Shown: positions 21,813 through 30,105 of the stretch, one piece after another | Layout of the letters: each line of letters starts with the position of its first letter | Position numbering within the stretch: position 1 is the first letter of the stretch | Source of the DNA: Rubrivivax sp. | GTDB taxonomy: Bacteria > Pseudomonadota > Gammaproteobacteria > Burkholderiales > Burkholderiaceae_C | Length of the DNA: 64,000 nt | Assembly: GCA_030681795.1 (NCBI GenBank) | Contig: JAUXRG010000053.1 | Location: 85,935 to 149,934, forward strand | Reading direction: 5' to 3' | Notes under the pieces: generated by a model | Databases searched by the model: none | What the model was told of the DNA's origin: nothing | What the model saw: the letters and a program-made list of their open reading frames with translations, nothing else | Program-made: the position numbers and the translations under genes

Positions 21813-24800
21813 TCAGACCGCTAGCGCGCCGTGGCGGGCCGCCATGGCGCGCAACTGCCGATTGAAGGGGTTGCGATTCAGGAATGAATCGCGGAAAGCG
21901 TCGGGCACCTGGTGGCGCGCGGTTTCGTTGATCCACGCCACGGCACGTCGAAGAAGGGCGTCGCGCGCGGTGGCGTCGCCGACCGCATCGAACGCGCGGC
22001 ACAGCGCCCAGTGGTACTCGCCCGCGCAAAACCCCATCGGTGGGCGACGTTCGAGTTCAGACGACAGAGCCTTCGACTGCTGCGCGGCGGCGGCGTGGCG
22101 GCCGTCGCGCAGCAGCGCTTCGATCAGCCGAACCCAGGCCGGCCCGGCGTGCGACCAGGTCTGGCGCGCCTGCGCCTCCTGCACGATGCGCTCCAGCAGC
22201 GGCACCGCCTCGTCGGCCGGCAGATGGGTGCTCATCTCGGACTGCACGCGCCACCGGTAGCGCTCGGAGCGCGGGCAAAGCGGCACGAGCGCCAGCGCGG
22301 CGTCGAGGAGCGGCAACTCGGGCTTTCCGCCGAGGCGAGCCAGTTCGGCCTCCAGCAGCAGCCCTTCGAGGCGCACCTGCAGTTTTGGCACATGGCGCGG
22401 CTTGTCGACCAGCGGCTGCGCGCGATGGGGTTGGCCGAGCACGAGATAGGTCAGGCCGAGCTCGATGCAGATGCCCGCATGCAGATTGACCTCGCCCTTC
22501 TCGGCCGTGCGCTGGTGGCCGTCTTCGAGCAGGGCGAGCGCTTCGGCCAGTCGTCCCTGGTCGCGCCAGTAGCGGCCCTGGAATATCACGGGCGTGTGCA
22601 CTTCAGCGACGCCGCCGTTGATCTCGCCCAGTGCGCGGCGGCCGCGAGTCAGCAACTCGGCCGCTTCTTCGAGGCGCCCCGTGTGATAGGCAAGGATGCT
22701 CTGGAGGCACTGCACGTCGGCCACCGCAGCCGGGTCGTCCAACGCCCGAAACGCGTCCTCGGCACGACCTAACGCTGCTGCCGACTCGGCGAGGTACCCG
22801 CATAGCTCCAGCGCGCCGCCGACGTTGAAAACGGCGCCGAGGGAGTAGATGCTGCGCGGCAACGCGTCGGCCAGGGCCATGCAGCGCCGACCGCCCTCCA
22901 GGGCCTGCTGCGGGCGATTGCGCAACGCATGGCAGCTCGACTCGACGCTGCTCGCCCAGGCCACAACCTCCGTCTCGCCCAGCGCCTGCGCCTGTTCGCG
23001 CGCCTGGGTCACGAGACCCAGCGAAGCTTCGTCCTGCCGCTCGTCGAAACCGAGCTGTCCCGCGAAGGCCAGAGCCCACATGCGCGCGCGCGGCGACGTG
23101 GACTGCAGCGCCTGCAAATGCGTCACCGCCTCGCGAATGCCTGCCCGATTCTTGCGCCGCCATTGCGCCAGATACAGGTCTTTCCAGGCCTCGACCTCGC
23201 TGCCGGCATCGAACGCCGCGGCATGGCATGCGACGGCTTCTCTCAAGAGGGCCACCTCCTCGAGTTGCCGCATCTGGCGGCGAATTCCCGCCGCGGCGAC
23301 GCTGAACGCGCGCCCAGCCAGCGCCCATTGCCCGGCCGCCTGCCAGTGCGCCGCAATGTGCGGCAGCGGCCCACCCGCCGCGGCCATGTGCGCCGCGATG
23401 CGGCCGCGCCAGGGGCCCGCGGCATCCGGCAGCACCGAGCGCAACGTGGCCTCGAAGATCAGGTCATGCGCGAAGGCTTCGTCGCGCAGCACCTGCGCCG
23501 CTTCCAGCTCGCGCCAGGCATCGGACAAGTCCGCGGCATGGCGATCAAGCACGTGCAGCGCCAGTTTGGCGTTGAAGTCCTGGCCGGCCAGCGCGGCCAC
23601 CTGGGCCAGCTCGCGCGCCGGGGCGCTCAACTGCGAAATGCGGCGTTCGACCAGCTCACCGACGCGGCCCGGCAAGGGCAAGCCGGCCACCGACGACAAG
23701 GGACTCGCCCCCAGCGGCCCGTCGCCCATCGACATCAGTGTCTGCAGGATGAACATGGGGTTGCCGCCGGTGTGGCGGTGCAGCGGTGCGGCCCACGCGG
23801 CGGCGTCCAGCCCCTCGAGCGACAGCGAGTCGAGCAGCATCTGCACGTCGTGCACGGCCAGCGACTCGATGCGCACGACCGTGGCGCGCACCGGATCGCC
23901 GCCTTCCAGTGTCGAGCGCAGCAGCGGCGGAATCTCGGCGCCGCGTGCGACGAGCAGCCAGCGCAGGGGAGGTTGGGTGTCGGCCGCCAAAAGCGCGGGC
24001 AGCTCCTCCAGCGTCGCTTCGTCGGCGAACTGGAGGTCGTCGATCACCAGGACGCCTTGATGCAGCACGGGCAAGTTGCCGAGCACCCACACCAAGGCCT
24101 GGCGCAGCCGCAAGGGGTTGAGGCCGGGGCTGTCGGGCCGGCCGAGCTCGGGCAGCAAGTGTCCCAATTGCAGACGAACCCACGGCGGCAGGTCGGCGCC
24201 GGCCAGGCCGGGCATGGTGCGCAGCAGCCGCGTCAAGAGCGCGAACGCAATCTGCGCATCGCCGGGCCGGGCGCCGGTGGACAAGGCGGGAGCCTGGTGC
24301 GCCGCGAGCTCGGCGATCAAACGCGATTTGCCGACCCCGGCCTCGCCGAGCACGGCGACGACATTGCCGCGCTGCCAACCGTCGTGCAGCGCCGCCAGTT
24401 CGCGCTCGCGCCCGATCAGGCGCGGCGGCCGGGCGAGCGCGATCGGCCGCGGCCTGGCGGCGGGCGCGCGCAGCGGCGCGCCGGATTCGATCTCGGCCGC
24501 CAGCGCGCGGGTCTCGCGGCACGGCGACACCCCCAACTCGCGCGCCAGCAGATCCCTGCAATGCTGGAAGGCATGCAGCGCGGCCGCGCGATCGCCGCGC
24601 GCGTGGTGCAACCGCATCACGCGGCGGTGCACGCTCTCGTCGAGCGCATCGAGCTCAAGCAGGCGTTGCGCGAGCCGCAGCGCGGCGGCGACATGGCCCG
24701 TCGCTTCGAGCTGCGTGGCGTTGCGTTCGAGCGCCACGCGCCGCGCCGTGCGGACGCGTTCCCGCGCCGCGAGCACCCAGTCGTGCAGGCCTTCCACGCC

Positions 24801-25241
24801 GGCGAAGTCGAGCCCCTCGAGCAGCTCGGCGCCGGCATCGCCAGCGCCGTCGGCGAGCGCTGGATCGTCAGCGTCGAGGTCGTGCGCCAGATCGGCGCGC
24901 AGGCGCAGCGGATCGGCGTCGGCCAGCAGATCGAAGCCCGCGGCCGCCTTCAGGCGGCGCAAGCGTTGGCGCAGGTTGCCGCGCGCACGCGGGGCATCGA
25001 CCTCGGGCCACAACAGCGCGGCCATCTCGGCGCGCGACGCGGGCCCTTCGATCAGCAGGTGCGCGAGCAGCGCGGCTTCGAGGCGCTCGAGAAAGTACAC
25101 GCTGCCGTCTTGGCGGCGCAGGCTCGGCACGCCGAGCAGGCGCAGCTGAGCCGCCGTGGCGCCGGCCGTTGCCAACCCGTCGATGCCCTTGGCACGGTCC
25201 ACTGCCCCGCTCCTCCCGTCAGCATGCGTCACCGCCGTCAC
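21813..25241 (-). CDS. SARP-type regulator: winged helix-BTAD, AAA ATPase, TPR
   Basis: The 1142-residue protein has an N-terminal winged-helix/BTAD module (LLGVPSLRRQDG, LLWPEVDAPRARGNLRQRLR, ARELGVSPCRETRALAAEI). A STAND-type ATPase follows with Walker A AVLGEAGVGKSRLI (about residue 300) and Walker B VLVIDDLQFADEAT (about 400). The C-terminal half is Ala/Leu-rich helical repeats typical of TPR sensor regions. Such proteins are signal-responsive transcription activators. It is a paralogue of 27887-29878 and is transcribed leftward, at the end of a row of four small exported or membrane genes. Confidence 0.85.
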   Translation of the reverse strand: MTAVTHADGRSGAVDRAKGIDGLATAGATAAQLRLLGVPSLRRQDGSVYFLERLEAALLAHLLIEGPASRAEMAALLWPEVDAPRARGNLRQRLRRLKAAAGFDLLADADPLRLRADLAHDLDADDPALADGAGDAGAELLEGLDFAGVEGLHDWVLAARERVRTARRVALERNATQLEATGHVAAALRLAQRLLELDALDESVHRRVMRLHHARGDRAAALHAFQHCRDLLARELGVSPCRETRALAAEIESGAPLRAPAARPRPIALARPPRLIGRERELAALHDGWQRGNVVAVLGEAGVGKSRLIAELAAHQAPALSTGARPGDAQIAFALLTRLLRTMPGLAGADLPPWVRLQLGHLLPELGRPDSPGLNPLRLRQALVWVLGNLPVLHQGVLVIDDLQFADEATLEELPALLAADTQPPLRWLLVARGAEIPPLLRSTLEGGDPVRATVVRIESLAVHDVQMLLDSLSLEGLDAAAWAAPLHRHTGGNPMFILQTLMSMGDGPLGASPLSSVAGLPLPGRVGELVERRISQLSAPARELAQVAALAGQDFNAKLALHVLDRHAADLSDAWRELEAAQVLRDEAFAHDLIFEATLRSVLPDAAGPWRGRIAAHMAAAGGPLPHIAAHWQAAGQWALAGRAFSVAAAGIRRQMRQLEEVALLREAVACHAAAFDAGSEVEAWKDLYLAQWRRKNRAGIREAVTHLQALQSTSPRARMWALAFAGQLGFDERQDEASLGLVTQAREQAQALGETEVVAWASSVESSCHALRNRPQQALEGGRRCMALADALPRSIYSLGAVFNVGGALELCGYLAESAAALGRAEDAFRALDDPAAVADVQCLQSILAYHTGRLEEAAELLTRGRRALGEINGGVAEVHTPVIFQGRYWRDQGRLAEALALLEDGHQRTAEKGEVNLHAGICIELGLTYLVLGQPHRAQPLVDKPRHVPKLQVRLEGLLLEAELARLGGKPELPLLDAALALVPLCPRSERYRWRVQSEMSTHLPADEAVPLLERIVQEAQARQTWSHAGPAWVRLIEALLRDGRHAAAAQQSKALSSELERRPPMGFCAGEYHWALCRAFDAVGDATARDALLRRAVAWINETARHQVPDAFRDSFLNRNPFNRQLRAMAARHGALAV

Positions 25242-25387
25242 CGCCCATGGCGGGAGTCACCTGGAGCGGCAGCGCACTAGGTCCCGCAGTGCCCATCCTT
25301 GCTGAGTTGCGTGGCGATGTCCATGCTGGTGTCCAGGCCCGCTTTGCGGGTGCCACTCATCATCATCACGTACGCCGCCCGATGGTG

Positions 25388-25633
25388 CTACTTGCACTTG
25401 ACTTCGACCACGCCGCTTTCGCAGCGCCAATCACCGGCGTAAGACTTGCCGGCTTTGCCGCACCTTGCCGGGCCGAGCATCTTCTGCAAGTCGACGCTTC
25501 TCTTGATGTCGTTCCATTCCTTGCCGGGGCAGGTCAGCAGCGGCACGCTGACCCACTGCGCGCTCGGGCCGCAAGCGGCCGCAATGAACACCAGGGCGAC
25601 GGCGCTGAGCACCGCATGTAAGAGTCGAGTCAT
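25388..25633 (-). CDS. Small lipoprotein, unknown function
   Basis: The 81-residue protein begins MTRLLHAVLSAVALVFIAAAC followed by GPSAQWVS. This is a signal peptide with a probable lipobox cysteine at residue 21. The mature part has four more cysteines (LTCPGKEW, ARCGKAGKS, DWRCESGVVEVKC), which suggests two disulfides in the periplasm. No family recognised. It lies between regulator 21813-25241 and a secreted protein gene, all leftward. Confidence 0.6.
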   Translation of the reverse strand: MTRLLHAVLSAVALVFIAAACGPSAQWVSVPLLTCPGKEWNDIKRSVDLQKMLGPARCGKAGKSYAGDWRCESGVVEVKCK

Positions 25634-25666
25634 GTTTGACCTCCGCGTCCGTGGATGACGAAATCA

Positions 25667-26521
25667 TCAGAAGGTCGCCTTCGGCCCCTTCTTCGCCGCG
25701 TCGCGCGCGCCGGCAAGTTCACCGGCCTTTGCCTCTTCGATCTGCTTCAGGGCCGCTGCCTTGCCTGCTGTCGCCAGCTCATGGCCGATCAGTTCGAGGT
25801 TGAGCGACGTGACGAAGCCTTCTCCCGATTGGATGATTCGAGCGCGAACCATGAAAGCGCCGCAGGCGCTGACGAGGTCCACCGGCTTGCGGTTGATCTG
25901 CCCCATGGGGTTGTAGTCGATGCTCCATGACGGACCCCCCCACTGCTTCGGATCGGCCAGCCGCTGCACATGGCGGCATGGCGCGCCCGACTGATCCTGG
26001 CTCAAGGGACGCGGCGCCCCTTTTGTATCGAAGCCCCAAGTGAACTGCGTGTCGTACTGAGCTTCCCCGGGCTTGCCGAACTTCTCCACCAGTTGCGCCG
26101 TCAAGTCTTTGAGCAGTGGGCGCTGCTGCACATAGATCTGCGTCAGTTCGAAAGCCACCACGCGCTCGTTGCCCGGCGTCGGCGAGAAGTAGACGAGGTA
26201 GCTGTCGGGGGACTCGTTGACGATCCTCTGCTTCTTCTCCAGCAGCACGGCACGGAAGGTACCGCCGGGTACCGCGGTCCAGTCCTGGCGCGAGTTTTGG
26301 AACTGCAACGTGGTCGAGATCGTCTGCCAGTTTTCCTTCGGTGCGCGCGTGCGCAGCACCGCCAGCGCTTCGGCGTGGGTCATGCCGACTCGAACGCCCA
26401 GAACGTCCGGACCCGACGGCTCGGTGGCTGCTGCGTGCTGACTGAGACCGAGCAGGAGACCTGCGGCGGCTGCGCCCGAGTTCAGCGCGGACAGGACCGA
26501 CAGAAGTTTTCGCAAATGCAT
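25667..26521 (-). CDS. Exported protein, unknown function
   Basis: The 284-residue protein begins MHLRKLLSVLSALNSGAAAA with a signal peptide likely cut after HAAA. The ATG at 26521 has a good ribosome site (AAAGGGG, six bases upstream) and is preferred to an in-frame TTG two codons earlier. The mature part opens VLGVRVGMTHAEALAVLRTR, a pattern seen in periplasmic proteins with a GM-x-EA repeat. One cysteine pair (PCRHV, SACGAF) is visible. It starts directly after the stop of the upstream membrane gene, indicating an operon. Confidence 0.6.
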   Translation of the reverse strand: MHLRKLLSVLSALNSGAAAAGLLLGLSQHAAATEPSGPDVLGVRVGMTHAEALAVLRTRAPKENWQTISTTLQFQNSRQDWTAVPGGTFRAVLLEKKQRIVNESPDSYLVYFSPTPGNERVVAFELTQIYVQQRPLLKDLTAQLVEKFGKPGEAQYDTQFTWGFDTKGAPRPLSQDQSGAPCRHVQRLADPKQWGGPSWSIDYNPMGQINRKPVDLVSACGAFMVRARIIQSGEGFVTSLNLELIGHELATAGKAAALKQIEEAKAGELAGARDAAKKGPKATF

Positions 26522-26523
26522 GG

Positions 26524-27183
26524 TCAACCCCTTTCGTTGGTGATCGGCCTTCCGCAGTGCCGCAACGCAGCTGCGATGTCGTTCATCAGCGCCTCGGCGC
26601 AGTCGCGCGTCAATCCGCCGGTGAGCACCTGGCTCTGGTTGCTCTGCTTGCAGCGAATGGTCAGCATGAACGAACGCGCGGCCTGGCGCTCGAACAGGCC
26701 GTCGCGCAACGAGGACGTGGCGCCGAGCACGGCGCTACTGACGATGTTGGTGGCTGCATGGGCAGCGGCGAAGGCCGGACTGTCGGTGACCCAGACGGTC
26801 GGCGACGTGGCCAGGGGTCTCGTGTCCGGGTCCTCGTAGCCCGAATGCAGGTTCAGTTCGACGATGTCACCGGCTGCAAACTGTTGCGTGCCACTGCGCA
26901 GACCTGACGGGTCGACGGAGATCGTCATCGGCTGGCGATGCGCGAGGCTGCACAGGTAGTTGCGCCAGATGCGCCACCACAGAAAAACCGCAGGGACCGC
27001 GAACCCGACCACCGCACCGAAAGCACCGCCGACAGCGGCACCGATCACCGTCGTGATCAGCAGGCCAGCCAAGGTCATCGGTGCAAACAACAACACGAAG
27101 CCGAGCGAAGAGCGCGCGGGCGTCACGTCAAAGTGAACTGCCTCGCCGACCTCGCGCCGCGAAAAAGACGAAGTGCTTGTCAT
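26524..27183 (-). CDS. Membrane protein, unknown function
   Basis: The 219-residue protein has two closely spaced hydrophobic segments at about residues 25-70 (LGFVLLFAPMTLAGLLITTV and the Gly/Ala-rich IGAAVGGAFGAVVGFAVPAV, then FLWWRIW). A soluble domain of about 140 residues follows with no recognised motif. It directly precedes the exported protein gene 25667-26521 (two-base gap between stop and start). Family unknown. Confidence 0.55.
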   Translation of the reverse strand: MTSTSSFSRREVGEAVHFDVTPARSSLGFVLLFAPMTLAGLLITTVIGAAVGGAFGAVVGFAVPAVFLWWRIWRNYLCSLAHRQPMTISVDPSGLRSGTQQFAAGDIVELNLHSGYEDPDTRPLATSPTVWVTDSPAFAAAHAATNIVSSAVLGATSSLRDGLFERQAARSFMLTIRCKQSNQSQVLTGGLTRDCAEALMNDIAAALRHCGRPITNERG

Positions 27184-27258
27184 GACGCGCTCCCTGATCT
27201 GTCGCGGCCGTTGGAGACGAAATCTTCCATGAGGATGCTCCTTGGGGTGATTGACTAG

Positions 27259-27774
27259 CTAGCGCTGTGCCGCCGCGCCCTTGGGCGCGTCCATTGGGTA
27301 CAGCATCGGCTTGCCGTACAAGGGCGAGCCCGGTCGCTGCCCGATCTCGATGCGCCCGTTCTCGTCGACGAAAGCCAGTGCGCGGTAGCCGCCGTACTTG
27401 GCATGCGTCAGCGCCAGCGGGGAGAACGTGTTCTGGTGCGCAAGCAGCGGCACCATGCGCTTGCCGCGCTGCTGCAGCACGAAGGTGGCACAGGCGCCAT
27501 CCCTGCCACACTGCATCGGGGACAACTCTGCCTTGACGATGATTTCGTTCTGGCCGTCACCGTCGAGGTCGGCCAGCGCCACCGCGAAGTCGCCTTCGAG
27601 CAGGCCCTGCAGGTCCTTCACCGGCGCCAGCATCGCGCGCATGCGGGCGTCGGCGGGCTTGAAGTTCAGCGCCTCGGTCGCGCTCTTCGGCGTCTGAGCT
27701 GGCGGTGCTGTCGAGGCAATGAGCGAGGCGACGGCCAATGCAGTGCGGATCACTCGGGTCAGAAACAAGCCCAT
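27259..27774 (-). CDS. Exported FG-GAP/VCBS-like protein
   Basis: The 171-residue protein begins MGLFLTRVIRTALAVASLIA with a signal peptide. It contains one Asp-rich calcium-loop motif, ALADLDGDGQNEIIVKAEL, typical of a FG-GAP/VCBS or dockerin-like repeat, followed by a cysteine pair (MQCGRDGACATF). The rest (YRALAFVDENGRIEIGQRPG) looks like beta-strands. One repeat alone does not define a function. It sits between the membrane-protein gene and the second SARP-type regulator. Confidence 0.55.
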   Translation of the reverse strand: MGLFLTRVIRTALAVASLIASTAPPAQTPKSATEALNFKPADARMRAMLAPVKDLQGLLEGDFAVALADLDGDGQNEIIVKAELSPMQCGRDGACATFVLQQRGKRMVPLLAHQNTFSPLALTHAKYGGYRALAFVDENGRIEIGQRPGSPLYGKPMLYPMDAPKGAAAQR

Positions 27775-27886
27775 GGTCCCCTCCTTCCAGAGTCGACAGC
27801 AGCAAATTCCCGTCGACCACACGAAGCTAGAAGCAGGAGCGTGACCCGACCGTTACCCGCAGGCCAAGGCCGCGCTTCAGGTGTGC

Positions 27887-29878
27887 CTACTGCGCCTGAT
27901 GGCCGCTGCGCTCGAAACAGTCGGCCGCGCGCGCGAACTCCCCGGCCTCGAACCAATGCTGCGCGATGCGCGCTGCAGCAGCGCCCTGCGCTTCCAGCTG
28001 CGCCGCAATCTCGCCGTGCATCACCTTGGCGATAGCCGCCGGCACCGAACGCAGGGTGGCCTCGTGGATCAGGTCGTGCGCAAAGCCGCGCTCGCGCATC
28101 ACCTGGGCGGCCTCGAGCTGGCGCCAGGCATCGGCGATTTCCAAGGCGTCTTGCCCCAGCACCGCCGCGGCCAGTGCGACGCTGAAGTCCGGCCCGGCGA
28201 TCGCCGCGACGCGCGCGAGCTTGAACGCCGGCGCCGGCAGCTGGTCGAGCCGCCGTGCGACGAGTTGGCCGATATTCAGCGGTGCCGGCAGCCCGGTGCC
28301 CAAGCCGTCGCGCGACAAGGACCCTTCGGCCCGCATCGCCCTCAGGGTCTCCAGAATGAACAGCGGGTTGCCGCCGGTGTGGCGCGCCAGCGGCGCGGTC
28401 CAGGCTGCGGCATCGAGCTCGGGCAAGGCCAGCGATTCGAGGAAGGCTTCGATGGCCGCGTCGTCGAGTGGGCCGAGGGTCATCTCGAGCGGACCCTCGG
28501 TGTCCTGCGCGGCGCACCAGCGGCCGAGCGCAGTCGGCATCTCGCCGGAGCGCGCGCTCATCAGCCACGCGATGGCTTCCCCACCGGGCGCCGTGGTCAG
28601 GCTGGGCAGCATGTCGAGCGTGGCGTCGTCGGCGAAGTGCAGGTCGTCGAGGGCGATCAGGGCCACTCTCCCCGCCCGGCGCTGGGCGAGCAGTTCGCTT
28701 GCCGCCTGCTGCAGCCGCAGCGGGTCGAGCGGCGCCACGGGTGCGGGGCCCAGTTCGGGCGCGATGCGCGCGAGTTCGCGCGTCACCCAGTCCGCCAGCG
28801 GCGCGCTCGTGTGTGGCGCCAGCCGCCGCACCAAGCGCGACAGCAGGGCATGGGGCAGGTGCACGTCGCCGGGCCGCGCGGCCATCAGCAGGGCCGCACC
28901 ATGGTGCGCGGCGAAGTCACTCAGCAAGCGCGTTTTGCCGATGCCGGCTTCGCCGCGCACGAGCACGCTGCGGCGCGCCACTGTGGCGTCGGCCAGCGCT
29001 GCCCACTCGGGCTCGCGGCCGACGAGTCGCGGTGGCCACAGCAGCGCCGGCGAGCTGGGGCCGAGCGCGGGCGAGGCGCTGGCGCTGCCGCTGCGGATCA
29101 GCTCGGCCAAGCGCTCGGTTTCCGCGCCGGGGGGGACGCCCAGCCCGCGTTCGAGCGCCACGCGCGCTTGTTCGTAGGCCGCCAGCGCCGCGCTGCGTTC
29201 GCCCAGCAGGTAGTACAGCCGCATCACGCGCCGGTGCGCGTGTTCCAACAACGGATCAACGCAAACCAGCCGCTGCGCATAAGCCAGTGCCTGCGCGATC
29301 TGCCGCTCGCCCTCGAGACGCGCGGCGATCTCGGCGAGTGCGTCGCGCAGCGCGGCACGCCACTGCTCGCGCGCCACGTCGACCCATGCGGCGAGCTCAG
29401 TGCAGTCGCTGTAGTCGAAGGCGCCGAGCAACTCGCCGGCCAGCGCCTGCGGGTCGGCCGCAAGGCGCACCGGCAGCGCCGCCAAGTCATGCACCACGAG
29501 ATCGGCCAGGCTCACGACGTTGCCGCCGGCCACGACATCGACACCCGCCGCTCGCTTCAACCTGAAGAGGCGCTGGCGCAGGTTGTTGCGGGCGCCTTCG
29601 GCATCGACATCGGGCCAGAGCAAGGCGGCCAACCCGGCCCGCGGGGTCGCGCCGGCCGTCGCCAGCAAAGCGAGCAGGGCCGCATCCTTGCGTTCCAGCG
29701 CGACGGCTTCGCCCACAGGCGGCACCAGCGCCGGCGTGCCGACGAGCCGCAGCGAAGCGCATGGACGGCCTGCCGGACGGGTCTGCGCCATGGTCAGCTC
29801 ATTTGAGAACTGGCGCAGCAGGCGTGAACGCAGGGCGGCTTGTGGAGCTCTGCGGGCGGTGTGGGAAGTGGGCGCCAT
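27887..29878 (-). CDS. Second SARP-type regulator, lacking the long TPR half
   Basis: The 663-residue protein is a paralogue of 21813-25241: BTAD module (LALLATAGATPRAGLAALLW, LGVPPGAETERLAELI), then ATPase with Walker A VLVRGEAGIGKTRLL (about residue 311) and Walker B ALIALDDLHFADDAT (about 411). It stops soon after HWFEAGEFARAADCFERSGH, where the other paralogue goes on for about 450 residues of helical repeats. It is either truncated or a short-form regulator. An ATG at 29791 is an equally good start. It reads leftward into the exported-protein genes. Confidence 0.82.
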   Translation of the reverse strand: MAPTSHTARRAPQAALRSRLLRQFSNELTMAQTRPAGRPCASLRLVGTPALVPPVGEAVALERKDAALLALLATAGATPRAGLAALLWPDVDAEGARNNLRQRLFRLKRAAGVDVVAGGNVVSLADLVVHDLAALPVRLAADPQALAGELLGAFDYSDCTELAAWVDVAREQWRAALRDALAEIAARLEGERQIAQALAYAQRLVCVDPLLEHAHRRVMRLYYLLGERSAALAAYEQARVALERGLGVPPGAETERLAELIRSGSASASPALGPSSPALLWPPRLVGREPEWAALADATVARRSVLVRGEAGIGKTRLLSDFAAHHGAALLMAARPGDVHLPHALLSRLVRRLAPHTSAPLADWVTRELARIAPELGPAPVAPLDPLRLQQAASELLAQRRAGRVALIALDDLHFADDATLDMLPSLTTAPGGEAIAWLMSARSGEMPTALGRWCAAQDTEGPLEMTLGPLDDAAIEAFLESLALPELDAAAWTAPLARHTGGNPLFILETLRAMRAEGSLSRDGLGTGLPAPLNIGQLVARRLDQLPAPAFKLARVAAIAGPDFSVALAAAVLGQDALEIADAWRQLEAAQVMRERGFAHDLIHEATLRSVPAAIAKVMHGEIAAQLEAQGAAAARIAQHWFEAGEFARAADCFERSGHQAQ

Positions 29879-30105
29879 CGAATCGTTGTCTGATGGCGCC
29901 CTTGTGACACAACGGGCGTTACCGGCACGTTATTCGCCTGCGGCGGTGGGCAGTGGCGGCATCATGCTCGCAGTTCAGGCGCACCGCACTTCGGCGCCTA
30001 GGGTGCAAGCGCAGCCGACGGTGCCAGCGCAACGGTGGCCGGCTGCGGCTGCCTCACGTGCTACAACCCGCGCGTCACCCCAGCCGCCGCAGGCACCCCT
30101 CGCCG

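Noticed and set aside
22929..25280. A 783-codon plus-strand frame opposite the first SARP-type regulator
   Set aside because: Gln/Arg/Gly-rich composition typical of antisense frames. The minus-strand regulator has intact Walker motifs.
25276..25380. Short minus-strand peptide frame with three Met codons at its start, between the lipoprotein and the regulator
   Set aside because: About 30 codons, no ribosome site, no recognisable family, and no neighbour that suggests function.
27881..29806. A 641-codon plus-strand frame opposite the second SARP-type regulator
   Set aside because: Same reason: shadow frame without motifs over a well-supported gene.
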